NCBI GenBank assembly: GCA_025934495.1
Contig: JAICXY010000030.1
Span: forward strand, 1-33,522
DNA length: 33,522 bases
Source of the DNA: Candidatus Nitrosocosmicus sp.
Lineage (GTDB): Archaea; Thermoproteota; Nitrososphaeria; Nitrososphaerales; Nitrososphaeraceae
Direction: 5' to 3'
Part shown: positions 17,819-26,801 of the stretch, piece after piece
How the letters are laid out: every line of letters begins with the position of its first letter
How positions within the stretch are numbered: position 1 is the stretch's first letter
Notes under the pieces: generated by a model
The model's database searches: none
The model's input: only the letters and a program-made list of their open reading frames with translations
Told to the model about the DNA's origin: nothing
Position numbers and translations under genes: made by a program

Positions 17819-18176
17819 AATCAGCAAATTCGCCTTTTCTATTTATAATGGTGTGAGAAAAACCGTGCCGTAATATCTCTATTAATTCATTGGATAATTT
17901 CTTTTTTATAAACTCTATAAGTTGATTATTGCCGATAATAGAATATGATCTTCCCGTCTTTCGTTCTGAAGGAGGCACCAGAATATCATCTATAGATTTC
18001 TGAAAGGATATCACTGAAAGACTTACCTTGAATCTTCTTTTCCATGCATTAGAATAAACACAATCAAGCATATTGGTGGCGGTAAAAAAATTTGTATCAT
18101 CATCACGTAACAAAAATGGAGCTTTTCCCTTTGGACCCAAAAGTATCTCGATAACCATTTCTTTCAATTTATACAA
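17787..18176 (-). pseudogene. Polysaccharide deacetylase-like gene, 5' part only
   Basis: Starting at the ATG at 18176, about 118 native residues remain: APFLLRDDDTNFFTATNM carries the Asp-Asp pair expected at the metal site, and EILRHGFSHTIINRKGEFAD carries the H-x3-H-type motif (HGFSH). This matches DUF2334/NodB-type polysaccharide deacetylases, which remove acyl groups from glycans. The last ~12 codons are antisense transposase sequence (see 17160-17818), so the catalytic C-terminal half has been lost through the insertion or a later deletion. It lies next to sugar-modifying genes, which supports a former glycan role. Confidence 0.7.
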
Positions 18177-18277
18177 TATAACAGATTAATTTTTATAAAA
18201 TGATTTAATTGAAACATTGAAAAGTTAGTAATTATTTGTATAATATCTCTGTTAAAGATTTTGGAATTTTGAGGATG

Positions 18278-19684
18278 TTAATATATTTTATTTTCATATT
18301 TATTAATAATACTTTTTGTTGCATTTACCCCCATTTCAATTGACTGATCTTGGCTGGTATATTCAAAACGTCCGGGTCGACCAATATAATAAAGATTTTC
18401 AAAAGCATCAAGATATCTCTTTATAGTTTCCAGATTCGATTGATATGTTAAATCATAAATTGGATAATCTTTATATCCTTTAAATTTATAATATTTTCTA
18501 ACGTCTTTTCTTTTAAAAAAACCATACCTCTCAAGATAAGGTAAAACTAATTCAAATAACTCTTCTTTTCCTAAATTATACATTTTATCCTCCCTATTAC
18601 AAAAAAATTCAACTAATAATGATGTTTTATTTAAAGGAGACATACTACAACTAAAGTTTTTCATTTCACTTATGCGTGCAAAAGGTACATCTTTATCTGG
18701 AAAATAAATCCATTGATCTTCCGTAATTTTAGGAAGGTCTATTGTAAGAAAGAGATAAACTTGACTTCTATAATGTAATTTTGAAGCTGCCTCTAGAATG
18801 TGTTTTGGGGGTGAAGGATATAAAAGATTCAAAAAATCCGTTATAGTAATTGATTCAATTAGGTATTCTAATCCAATACTAACCTCACTATCTCCATTCA
18901 CATTCAATTGGATTGCTTTTATTTGATAATTATCATGTATTATTTTGGTAGGGTATCTATTCAAAAGTATATCATAACCTCCTCTTTCAATATTATTTCT
19001 AATTTGCTCATAGATAAAACCGGCCCCAATTTCAGGGTAAAAAAAAGTTTCTACGAATGTTTTAATTTCGCTTTTGGATTTAATAAACAAATTATCCTCT
19101 ACTATTTTCTTTATTACTGATAAGAGGCTAAGACCCTTGATTCTGTGTTTTGCCCAGTCTGCACTAAGACTATTTGTCGGCATACCCCAGATTTTTTCAG
19201 TATAGTTTATTATATTAAAATTAGCTAAGGTTTTACCAAAATTTGCAACTGCATAATCATAAAATGTGATAATGGGTTTTTTAAGTAAACGATATTTAAT
19301 TACTGATAAAAAATAATCGACAATTATATGCGTTACCATCATAATACCAAGGTTTTTTAAAATTTGTTTCGAATTAATTGGATAATCAAAGAATTTTCCA
19401 TCTATAAATTGTCTTGTAGATCTCTTTACTACAAGCAATTTCTCTTGGGTTAAACCCTTTACTAATTTATCTATATGATCATTCTTTGTATAAAATCTAT
19501 GAGGTCCAATATCAGTTCGAAATTCTAGTTCTTTTTCTTTAAAAATAAGAGTTTTAGACAATCCTCCAATAGCCGAACATTTTTCAATAAGTATAAAATC
19601 TTTTTTTGCTCTATAAAGCTCTAATGCAGCAGCCATTCCTGAAGGTCCTCCACCAACGATAATTGTCCAATATTTCTTTTTCAT
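18278..19684 (-). CDS. FAD-dependent oxidoreductase, UDP-galactopyranose mutase/HemY-like
   Basis: 468 residues. The Rossmann FAD site opens the protein: IIVGGGPSGMAAALEL (9-24) with the ribose-binding Glu in LIEK (about 34) and the GGLSKT loop. Further blocks DIGPHRFYT, FDYPINSKQILKNLG, EKIWGMPTNSLSADWAKHRI and a C-terminal GRPGRFEY...QDQSIEMG match the COG1232-type amine-oxidase/protoporphyrinogen-oxidase fold common in archaeal polysaccharide clusters, near UDP-galactopyranose mutase. Given neighbours (epimerase, dead glycosyltransferase, deacetylase), a sugar-nucleotide or glycolipid role is likelier than haem synthesis. A previously complete cluster now decays around it. The gene itself looks intact. 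Confidence 0.8.
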   Translation of the reverse strand: MKKKYWTIIVGGGPSGMAAALELYRAKKDFILIEKCSAIGGLSKTLIFKEKELEFRTDIGPHRFYTKNDHIDKLVKGLTQEKLLVVKRSTRQFIDGKFFDYPINSKQILKNLGIMMVTHIIVDYFLSVIKYRLLKKPIITFYDYAVANFGKTLANFNIINYTEKIWGMPTNSLSADWAKHRIKGLSLLSVIKKIVEDNLFIKSKSEIKTFVETFFYPEIGAGFIYEQIRNNIERGGYDILLNRYPTKIIHDNYQIKAIQLNVNGDSEVSIGLEYLIESITITDFLNLLYPSPPKHILEAASKLHYRSQVYLFLTIDLPKITEDQWIYFPDKDVPFARISEMKNFSCSMSPLNKTSLLVEFFCNREDKMYNLGKEELFELVLPYLERYGFFKRKDVRKYYKFKGYKDYPIYDLTYQSNLETIKRYLDAFENLYYIGRPGRFEYTSQDQSIEMGVNATKSIINKYENKIY

Positions 19685-19789
19685 TTTCTATTTCTTTGAT
19701 AACGTTATAATTATAATTGTGTTCAATTAAATAATATCACAGATAAAAAGGTGACTGATATAATTATAATAAGGTCAATTCAATAATAT

Positions 19790-20850
19790 ATGACTCTCAT
19801 CTTCTCAATATTGCCAGGTCACGGGATAAGAAATATTCAATCATAGTACTTGGTTGGAATAGACAGAAAATTTCATTTGAAGACTTAGATAAAGATGATA
19901 TTAATATCAAATTACTCAATTTAAATGCGCCTTATGGGATTATCCGCTTGAATATTTTCTCATGCTTGTCTAATTTCTAATATTTTGGATATATATTTTT
20001 TTCAATCTAACAATATTAAAACCAAAAATTATTCTTGCATGTGACTTAAACTGTTCTACCATGTTTTCTTTATAAATTATTATTTAGAAAGAGATTGATA
20101 TTTGATGTGCGTGATAGATACGCCATGGCATTTATCCCTACAAGATTTGAAAACCTATATGCTTTAACTAATTATTTTTAGGAATTGTTAGCCCAAAAAT
20201 CAGATTTATTGGTAACGGTTTCAGAAGATTTTTTAAATATATTTAGCAAACTTTCAAAAAATTTTGCGATAATAATGAATGTTCCTAATGATCGTATTAT
20301 CAATAAGAAATGTGATTAAAAAAATATTATTAAAATTTCTTTCACATGGCATATAAGAAGAGGAAAGGCATTGGAAATATTGCCCAAGTTAATAAGCGAT
20401 ATCGACTGTGCTGAACTTGTTGTTGCTGGCGAGGTTCGTGATAAGGAATTGCTAAATCAAATATTAAAGATTCAAAATGTGAAATATGCAGATTTTAAAT
20501 CCCCACGATGCTTTGAATTTAGAAGCAAATTTTGATGTAATTATTGCTCTCTATGATCAGTCAGTTGCTATTAATAATTATGCAAAACCTAATAAACTAT
20601 TTGAATCTATGCTTTGTGGGTACCTATAATTACAAATATATCAAATAAGATGGTTAACGAAATCAGTAACGGTATAATCGTAATATGATAATAAAAAACA
20701 AATAAGAGATGCAATAGTCAGATTGATGAATGATCCTGATTTACGTCAACATTAGGCAATAATGGCCGATATGTTTTCTTAAAAAAATATAACTGGACTT
20801 TAATGGAACAAAAATTATTTGACGCTTATAAATTTTTATTAAATAAATAA
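19790..20850 (+). pseudogene. Family 4-type glycosyltransferase, dead
   Basis: A glycosyltransferase of about 350 residues can be followed through several stops and frameshifts: MTLIFSILPGHGIRN at the start, LIFDVRDRYAMAFI, LLAQKSDLLVTVSEDFLNIF, MNVPNDRIINKK, SFTWHIRRGKALEILPKLIS, NKLFESMLCGVPI with the conserved E-x7-E-like donor-site region, and NWTLMEQKLFDAYKFLL before the stop at 20850. These are GT-B, family 4 landmarks. At least six defects rule out function. It ran opposite to the epimerase and oxidoreductase genes that flank it. Confidence 0.8.
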
Positions 20851-20920
20851 TATATTATACAAAATTGTTTATATAAAATATCTTATTGATAAATACTAAT
20901 TTAGAAATGCTCAAATTAAT

Positions 20921-21844
20921 CTAATATTTTTTATTTTTTAGATACCAATCAATAGTTTTACAAATACCTTCTCTTATACTTGTTTTTGGATTATAGTTCA
21001 GAACAGTTTTTGCTTTAGAAATATCTGCTATATATTTTAATAATTCACCAGTTCTATTCTCCATAACTAATATTTTAGAATCCGAATTAAAGTATGATAT
21101 TATTTGTTCTGCAATACTAATAATAGAAACACCTTGACCATATGCAATATTGAAACTAGTATTCTGAGATTTATGATATTTTTCTACAGACATAATTATT
21201 CCATCAATAGTATCATCAATATAAGTAAAGTCTGCAATTTTATCTCCAAAAACTATCAAGTTTTTATTCTGATATGCTTGTCTAATGAAATTTGGAATGA
21301 CTCGGTCAGTTTCATCATACATTCCGTATACGTTTGAAAGCCGGAGTATGGTAAAATCAATTCCATAGCATTTGTGATATGATATAATTAAGCTTTCGCA
21401 GGATAATTTAGAAGCAGCATAGGGACTTTCACAATTATCAATATCTATAAATTTTTCTGCATGAGGATTTCCACATGAATTGCCATAGATTTCTCTAGAG
21501 GAAGAAAAAATTATTCTCTTAATCTTATTTATCCGTGCAAATTCTAAAATATTAAATGTTGTTTGAATATTCTCTTGTGCTTGCAATGGATCAATGACCA
21601 AATTATACACGCGGGCATTTGCAGCCAAATGAATAATAAGATCAATATCATCCAACTTTAAATCCAAAACTTTATCCCTATCAAGAAGATTGATTTTTAT
21701 TGTTGATTTGTTAATTTGGCTATTCCATGAATTATTTCTCCGGTCTATACAAATTATGTCATATTTTTTCTCAATTAGTTTTTCACATAACCTCGTGCCT
21801 ATCATTCCGCTGCTACCAGTGATCATTATTCTTTTTGATTTCAC
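20921..21844 (-). CDS. NAD-dependent epimerase/dehydratase (sugar-nucleotide type)
   Basis: 307 residues of an extended short-chain dehydrogenase. NAD-binding GSSGMIG at 10-16, the Asp-Arg pair CIDRRNN after the second strand, HLAANARVY (72-80), the serine strand IIFSSSREIYG (111-121), and the catalytic Tyr142-x3-Lys146 (PYAASKLSCE). The acceptor end has ILRLSNVYGM and FTYIDDTIDGI, as in UDP-glucose 4-epimerases and dTDP-glucose dehydratases. It is intact and sits with a methyltransferase (divergent, 88 bp away) in a surface-polysaccharide setting. The exact sugar cannot be told from sequence. Confidence 0.88.
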   Translation of the reverse strand: MKSKRIMITGSSGMIGTRLCEKLIEKKYDIICIDRRNNSWNSQINKSTIKINLLDRDKVLDLKLDDIDLIIHLAANARVYNLVIDPLQAQENIQTTFNILEFARINKIKRIIFSSSREIYGNSCGNPHAEKFIDIDNCESPYAASKLSCESLIISYHKCYGIDFTILRLSNVYGMYDETDRVIPNFIRQAYQNKNLIVFGDKIADFTYIDDTIDGIIMSVEKYHKSQNTSFNIAYGQGVSIISIAEQIISYFNSDSKILVMENRTGELLKYIADISKAKTVLNYNPKTSIREGICKTIDWYLKNKKY

Positions 21845-21932
21845 TTTTAAAATAGGATAAAAATTGTTAATTTATTAATATTACCAAAAAAATAACACTA
21901 ATACTTTAAGTAATCTTTAATACATATCTGCG

Positions 21933-22718
21933 ATGTTTTCATCTTTTGTGGAAGAAAAGAGTAATTATGAAAATATCAATTCAGTTAAACAGCGAGCTGA
22001 ACTTAATGATAAAGGATCATTATATAATCTAGAAAAATGGATAATTGAGAATGCAAAACCATTTAATGGAATGGATATATTAGATGTTGGTTGCGGATCG
22101 GGTAAACAAATATTTGCTTTTGCTAATATACCTTATAAGATAAATTCTATTTTAGGTATTGATATTTCAGCTAAAGGGGTTTGCGATATCAATAGTAGAG
22201 CAATGGCAGACAAGCACTTTCATATTAAAGCTATTAATGTAGATATGGATAAATGCTTTGATCTTATCCAATCCAAAAAATTCGACTTAATAATATCTTC
22301 TTATGCTATCTATTATTCTAAGGACATGGTTTATCTACTAAAGAATATCAGGCAATTATTGAAAAATAAAGGACAAATCTTCGTTTGTGGTCCTGGAGAC
22401 GGAACTAATATCGAAATGAATGTTATAATAGATAAGGTTGGTAAGCCTATAGGCATAAAATCATCCCCTATTACAGATTTCATTGATGATTCATCGATAA
22501 AGGAAGTCTCGAATAACTTTAATCTATTTAAAAAAATTCGTTTATTCAATAAGATTTATTTTTATTCTACAGATGATGTTTTACTTTGGTGGAAAAACCA
22601 TATTTCATATAATCAATTGATTTTTGATGATACCAAAGATATAATCATGGATCATTTTAGAAAAAATAAATATTTTGAAATATCAAAAAACGTTTTAGGT
22701 ATACAATATTATATTTAA
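21933..22718 (+). CDS. Class I SAM-dependent methyltransferase
   Basis: 261 residues. Motif I MDILDVGCGSGKQI (48-60) binds S-adenosylmethionine; ILGIDISAKGVCDIN follows as motif Post-I with the acidic ribose-binding Asp, and FDLIISSYAIYYSKDM is motif IV/post-IV as in the Methyltransf_11 group, with GQIFVCGPGDGTN after it. The front part NINSVKQRAELNDKGSLYNLEKWI is typical of methyltransferases in glycan and lipid gene clusters. The substrate is unknown; context suggests a sugar or surface-lipid substrate. The ATG at 21933 has a short divergent promoter region shared with the epimerase. Confidence 0.88.
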   Translation: MFSSFVEEKSNYENINSVKQRAELNDKGSLYNLEKWIIENAKPFNGMDILDVGCGSGKQIFAFANIPYKINSILGIDISAKGVCDINSRAMADKHFHIKAINVDMDKCFDLIQSKKFDLIISSYAIYYSKDMVYLLKNIRQLLKNKGQIFVCGPGDGTNIEMNVIIDKVGKPIGIKSSPITDFIDDSSIKEVSNNFNLFKKIRLFNKIYFYSTDDVLLWWKNHISYNQLIFDDTKDIIMDHFRKNKYFEISKNVLGIQYYI

Positions 22719-23195
22719 AATATCCATAATGTGAATATCGGAATTATTTTGTTAACGAATTAATCTTTAATATAATAATTAATCATTTATAGATATTCGC
22801 ACAGATTTCTTATAATAATATCATCAAGTGTTTTTAGAAGTGGATTTAATGGTCATTGATTTATGCACATTCATAAAATTAATTATATATTTGGTAGGTA
22901 TATTATATAATTTCTATATAAATCCTTATTAAAAATGATTATATGCTATTAGATCAATTTTAAACAAAAGACCTTAACCTTGTAATAACTTTTGCTTTTA
23001 TACTTTTTTTTATAAGTTGTTTTAAAAAGAAATTGTATTATGTTATTTGCAGGTTTAAATGCCGTAAATTTGTTTTGATTTTTAGATTGTTTTGTAAAAA
23101 GATACCAATAATATCGAAGTAACCATAGTATCCTTGTTTATGATTATGAAGAGGTTAATTACAAAAAGTGTTATTGTTTTCTTTTCGCAGTATGA
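22719..23195. other. AT-rich intergenic region
   Basis: No gene, RNA or repeat array recognised. Confidence 0.4.
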
Positions 23196-23212
23196 TAGAT
23201 CTATTGCATAAT
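23196..23212. repeat. Solo copy of the GATCTCTTGCATAATTA end
   Basis: gatctattgcataatta differs by one base from the 17-bp inverted repeat of the unit at 2109-2253. No partner end is seen nearby; the second MITE begins 30 bp further on. It may be the left stub of an element broken by later events. Confidence 0.5.
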
Positions 23213-23233
23213 TACTTATAAATAGTTATATAA

Positions 23234-23241
23234 GTATTAGT
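23234..23241. repeat. Target-site duplication of MITE copy 2 (left)
   Basis: gtattagt matches gcattagt at 23423-23430 in 7 of 8 bases, again the IS6-type length. Confidence 0.7.
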
Positions 23242-23422
23242 GGCTTTGTTAACTTAAGGATTTTTTCCATCATACTTGCTATCAATGATAAAATTCATTT
23301 CTACAAATTTTTGTAAATTAGATTATATTGTGCTCAAAATATCATTATTTTATCGAAATTGAGTGGAAATAGATATTTTGAATAAATTAAACTATTCTGG
23401 AAAACCTTAAGTTAACAGAGCC
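23242..23422. mobile_element. MITE copy 2 with IS6-type ends, 181 bp
   Basis: Ends ggctttgttaacttaagg and, read inward from the right, ggctctgttaacttaagg are nearly identical to each other and to the IS6 element's ends. The interior is homologous to copy 1 at 9810-9994. It contains no coding capacity and is flanked by the near-perfect 8-bp duplication. Confidence 0.88.
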
Positions 23423-23744
23423 GCATTAGTTTATCAAGAATCTAACCTTTAGTTGTTCTCATAAGCCCAGCTACCCAAAAACCATTGCTCATATAATTTA
23501 CTATCATTTTTGTTAAACAAGCGTCCTTTTACTATTTTTTATAATACTAATTACGATGGGATAATATTTGATGGTAAGCTAACCTCATAACTTTAATTAT
23601 CAATTGCATATTCACTATATAACTATTCTTAATACAAACACAAAAATCAATAAACAATAAACTCAATTGATACAATAATAACATTTACTGTAAAGATTCA
23701 TTCGGATGGAGAAGGATTTTAACTTCGTAGTAACATCTAAGGAG

Positions 23745-23937
23745 ACAAAGAAAATTACCATATGGTTCTATTCATAGGCTAAAACAATTAATATATTCAC
23801 AATTACTCGATTGGGGATGGAATTTAAAGCCGCAAATTGCATTAAAGGGTTTATCATGGTGAAATATTATAAATAACATTATAATTCGTATATTGGGTAT
23901 AAAGATTGATATAGTAAAATACAAATATAAAAAATAG
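23745..23937 (+). pseudogene. Unidentified coding remnant
   Basis: One frame reads RKLPYGSIHRLKQLIYSQLL, DWGWNLKPQIALKGLSW, then a stop, then NIINNIIIRILGIKIDIVKY to the end at 23937. The continuous protein-like sequence across a single stop suggests the C-terminus of a lost gene, perhaps of the nearby polysaccharide cluster. No family is recognised. Confidence 0.35.
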
Positions 23938-23975
23938 TAAAAAATAATATAATACATTATAATTGAAATGGATTA

Positions 23976-24956
23976 TTGCAAACAAATCACGATTTTGACT
24001 TGGTTTTTAAAAGTTTTGATGTAATAAATAGAGGATCATTTAACCTTAAAATTAATTATAATATAATAAAAAAAGGAGATTCAAATCAAAATGATGAATT
24101 TGTAAAGATTATTAAAATTAAATATATCTTTAATTTACAGTTAATCGATAAAAATAAACTTATTTCATATAAAGAATTCACTTTAGAAGACATAAGTTCC
24201 TTTGAATTAGATTTTGTTAATGTAAATAAAATGAATGTTCATAAATCAATTCTATTAGATATTCCTGATGATATTAGGGACAAGATTATTGAAGCCCACT
24301 TTAAGAAGAACTTTTTAATTTTAAAAATCAACACTTGGATCAATTATGAATTATATACAAAAATACAAAATCATTTTATATTAATTAATCCTTCTGAGAT
24401 AATCAACAAATTTATCCATGACGACAATTCTGAATATGGAATAAAGATTAATTGTGATAAAATTACCGAATTAATAGAGAAGAACAACATTTCAAAAAAA
24501 ATGAGAATTGAAATTCCTATACCGATTGATAGTAAGATTAAAAACCCTCTAACAGAAGCTATGGAAAACTTAAAATCCGCAATTAATTCTTATATTCACG
24601 GTAATATCGAAGGATTCACAAATAGTTTAAGAAATGCTGTCACCAATGATTTAACAGAATATGATAATCCTAAGTCACCTAATAGAAAGAGAGTTTTGAA
24701 AAAAAATATTATAGATTTTTGTTTAAATAATATTCCTAAAAGCGAGGAAAAATATTATAGAGATATTTTAAGAAATCTAGGAAGTATGATTTCTTCACTT
24801 CTAAAAATAATCAATATATTTATCCATGAAGACGCTCAAAAAATTGATAAATGGCCGTTTGCTGGAGATCTTGAATTGATGTATCTGTCTATATCTATTA
24901 TTTATCGATATCTTCATCGAATAACTATCAATAAACTTCACGAAATAAATTTATAA
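23976..24956 (+). CDS. Unrecognised protein with HEPN-like helical C-terminus
   Basis: 326 residues, cytoplasmic. The first 180 are beta-rich (FDLVFKSFDVINRGSFNLKI and similar) and unfamiliar. Residues about 195-326 are helical: NPLTEAMENLKSAINSYIHG, FTNSLRNAVTNDLTEY, LRNLGSMISSLLKIINIFIHEDAQ, FAGDLELMYLSISIIYRYLHR. The order (a helix pair, a basic loop, then IHED and a final long helix with YRYL) recalls DUF4145/HEPN/abortive-infection-type C-terminal domains, but the classic R-x4-6-H motif is not obvious, so this is a hint only. Start TTG at 23976: a TATA-like run lies about 27 bp upstream (23944-23954), suggesting a leaderless transcript. No operon partner. Confidence 0.65.
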   Translation: MQTNHDFDLVFKSFDVINRGSFNLKINYNIIKKGDSNQNDEFVKIIKIKYIFNLQLIDKNKLISYKEFTLEDISSFELDFVNVNKMNVHKSILLDIPDDIRDKIIEAHFKKNFLILKINTWINYELYTKIQNHFILINPSEIINKFIHDDNSEYGIKINCDKITELIEKNNISKKMRIEIPIPIDSKIKNPLTEAMENLKSAINSYIHGNIEGFTNSLRNAVTNDLTEYDNPKSPNRKRVLKKNIIDFCLNNIPKSEEKYYRDILRNLGSMISSLLKIINIFIHEDAQKIDKWPFAGDLELMYLSISIIYRYLHRITINKLHEINL

Positions 24957-25331
24957 TTAATTCCTTTTTGTTTGTGGATTTACATAGTGACTGAGCATTC
25001 TACGAATCTAGGCTAGTATTTCAAATAATATGTTATTTTCCATATATTTTAAAAAGATAAAATTTATTTCATTTCATCTTCGTATATATTGAAAGAGCAC
25101 TACTTTATTTATTGTGGATGTCCTCTATCCTTTCTATGACTTATGTTTATAGTCTATATTACAATGGAAAATTATCTGTCAATATGGTATGACTTAAATT
25201 TTAATCGTTTTATTTGTCTTATTGATTAAAACATAACTCTTCCATATAGCTGTTTAATCATGCGGGAAAAGAGTGCTCTAGCTGTTTAATTGTCTTTTCT
25301 TACAAGATTATTTTAAATAGATTAAATACAT
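24957..25331. other. Intergenic region with a direct repeat
   Basis: tagctgtttaat occurs twice, at about 25242 and 25276, 34 bp apart. The first copy, extended to catatagctgtttaat, is the exact reverse complement of attaaacagctatatg at about 17175-17190, next to a dead transposase. This may be an IS end fragment. No gene. Confidence 0.4.
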
Positions 25332-26247
25332 TTACTCATTAATACTAATTCCGTCAATAAGATTATCAGATATTAAATCAATTTTCATTTGTAAATCTAT
25401 ATCCTTGTATTGCTTCGTTACTTTAATTATCTCATTTACTTTGTCTATCTCCAATACATTTTTGAATTTGAAGAATATTGTTCCTTTTACCCAATTGTTA
25501 AAATCGTCATAAGAAACAATTACAAAATGTTTATCGGAAAGATGAATTAGATTGTCTATTATCTCATTTAACAATTTTTCATTTTCATAAAAATCTTTCA
25601 TATCTTTATCTTTTTTGTTATTTCAAATTGTTGAGGATGAAAATAAAGTTTCCAGTAAATCAATAACAATTATCTGAACTTTACAATTTAAACTATCAAT
25701 CAACTGTGGGAATTCGTTAATTATGATGTTAGCAAGCTGGTAAAAAGTAAATGCTTTTGCTATGATTATATTATCTAAAACTTTGTGGATGTTAAATTCC
25801 TCTTTTAATGACTTGTTCACCAAATGAAGATAGATGGACGCTAGATTATTTCCACTTCCCGCATCTATTAAAATTGTTTTATTGTTTTGGTTATTTCCTT
25901 TTTCTATATCCGTATCAAAACAAAAATCAACATAGAATTTTGTTATAAAAGAATATAATAAACTGTTATTATTTCCTGATCTATTAACTATGCAAATATT
26001 TTTTCTATCTGAAAAGTTTAACAGATTATCAATCTCTGGAATACTAAATAGTTTTCTTTTTTGTTTATGTAGTTCATCAAATGCACTTAATTGGATATTC
26101 TTTTGTTGATTCTTTTGTGGAAGAACACATACAAACTCGCGGTTATTTTATATAACCTAATTCTGAGAGAGATTCTATTTTTATATGTCTTGGAGGAAGA
26201 GAATTTCTAGTTACTTTTAATCTAAAACGATTTTGTATAATTTTCAT
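25332..26247 (-). pseudogene. RadA/RecA-like paralogue, inactivated
   Basis: The frame starts at an ATG at 26247 with RFRLKVTRNSLPPRHIKIES and LSELGYI. After a frameshift at about 26148 come REFVCVLP, AFDELHKQKRKLFSIPEIDN, ILIDAGSGNNLASIYLHLV and the RadA-like run FNIHKVLDNIIIAKAFTFYQ, LANIIINEFPQLID, CKVQIIVIDLLETLF. A single in-frame TGA at 25623 interrupts it; the same frame then continues from 25622 to 25332. The order and motifs match archaeal RadA-type recombinase paralogues, but the Walker A region reads IVNRSGNNNSLL instead of a G-x4-GK-T/S loop. Three separate losses make function very unlikely. A second trace of the family is at 4571. Confidence 0.65.
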
Positions 26248-26345
26248 AAAATCTAATTGAATATTATGTTAATTTGAGTTACGCAGTGTAAAACTGTTTA
26301 AAGTAAAAGATATGCTACATTTTCTATAATAATATAGAGACTTTA

Positions 26346-26591
26346 TTTCGTAGTGCCTTTATAATTAGGAAAATCAAATATACTAGTTTGATGTTTGTTT
26401 TCTTTAGAGCAATCAATATATTCATTCTGTTTTAATTCTTCTGTCCAATCCGGAGAAGGTTTATCCATCATCTTTAAAAAGGTGCTAGCTGATGCAGGGT
26501 CAAAACCGGCAAAATGATTGTTGAAAGCAATAGAAATAGTTTGATTTTCTCCTAATATTTTTTCTTTTAAAATATTATAAAAAGTTCAGAG
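26346..26591 (-). pseudogene. C-terminal fragment of a DUF72 gene
   Basis: The minus strand reads ILGENQTISIAFNNHFAGFD, PASASTFLKMMDKPSPDWTE and a tail ending SIFDFPNYKGTTK before the stop at 26346. It aligns over its whole length with the end of the DUF72 protein at 2696-3610 (IAFNNHFAGFGPESASTFLK, LMDKPAPEWS). Only the last ~80 residues survive, with no start codon; the 5' part has been deleted or has decayed beyond recognition. Confidence 0.8.
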
Positions 26592-26801
26592 CGTTAATTC
26601 AATGCTTTACTAATGTTTAAATTAATATATCGGTGATGCCTAATTTCAAAGTGTCTCAAATCGGGTTCGAATAAATCTCTTATACTCCGGTTTCATGCAT
26701 AAAAATTATTTTATACTTTATTTAAATTAGCTATTAAGTAATAATAAAATAAATTTAGTTACAATTTATAATACCGATGAATAAACCATTTTAATATTGC
26801 A
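26592..26801. other. Intergenic region
   Basis: On the minus strand about 26603-26690 reads RDLFEPDLRHFEIRHHRYIN, protein-like but unrecognised. It ends in a stop just upstream of the DUF72 fragment. Confidence 0.3.

Noticed and set aside
18278-19684. Protoporphyrinogen oxidase (haem synthesis)
   Set aside because: The FAD fold is shared, but the sugar-gene neighbours make a glycan role more likely; no haem gene is nearby.
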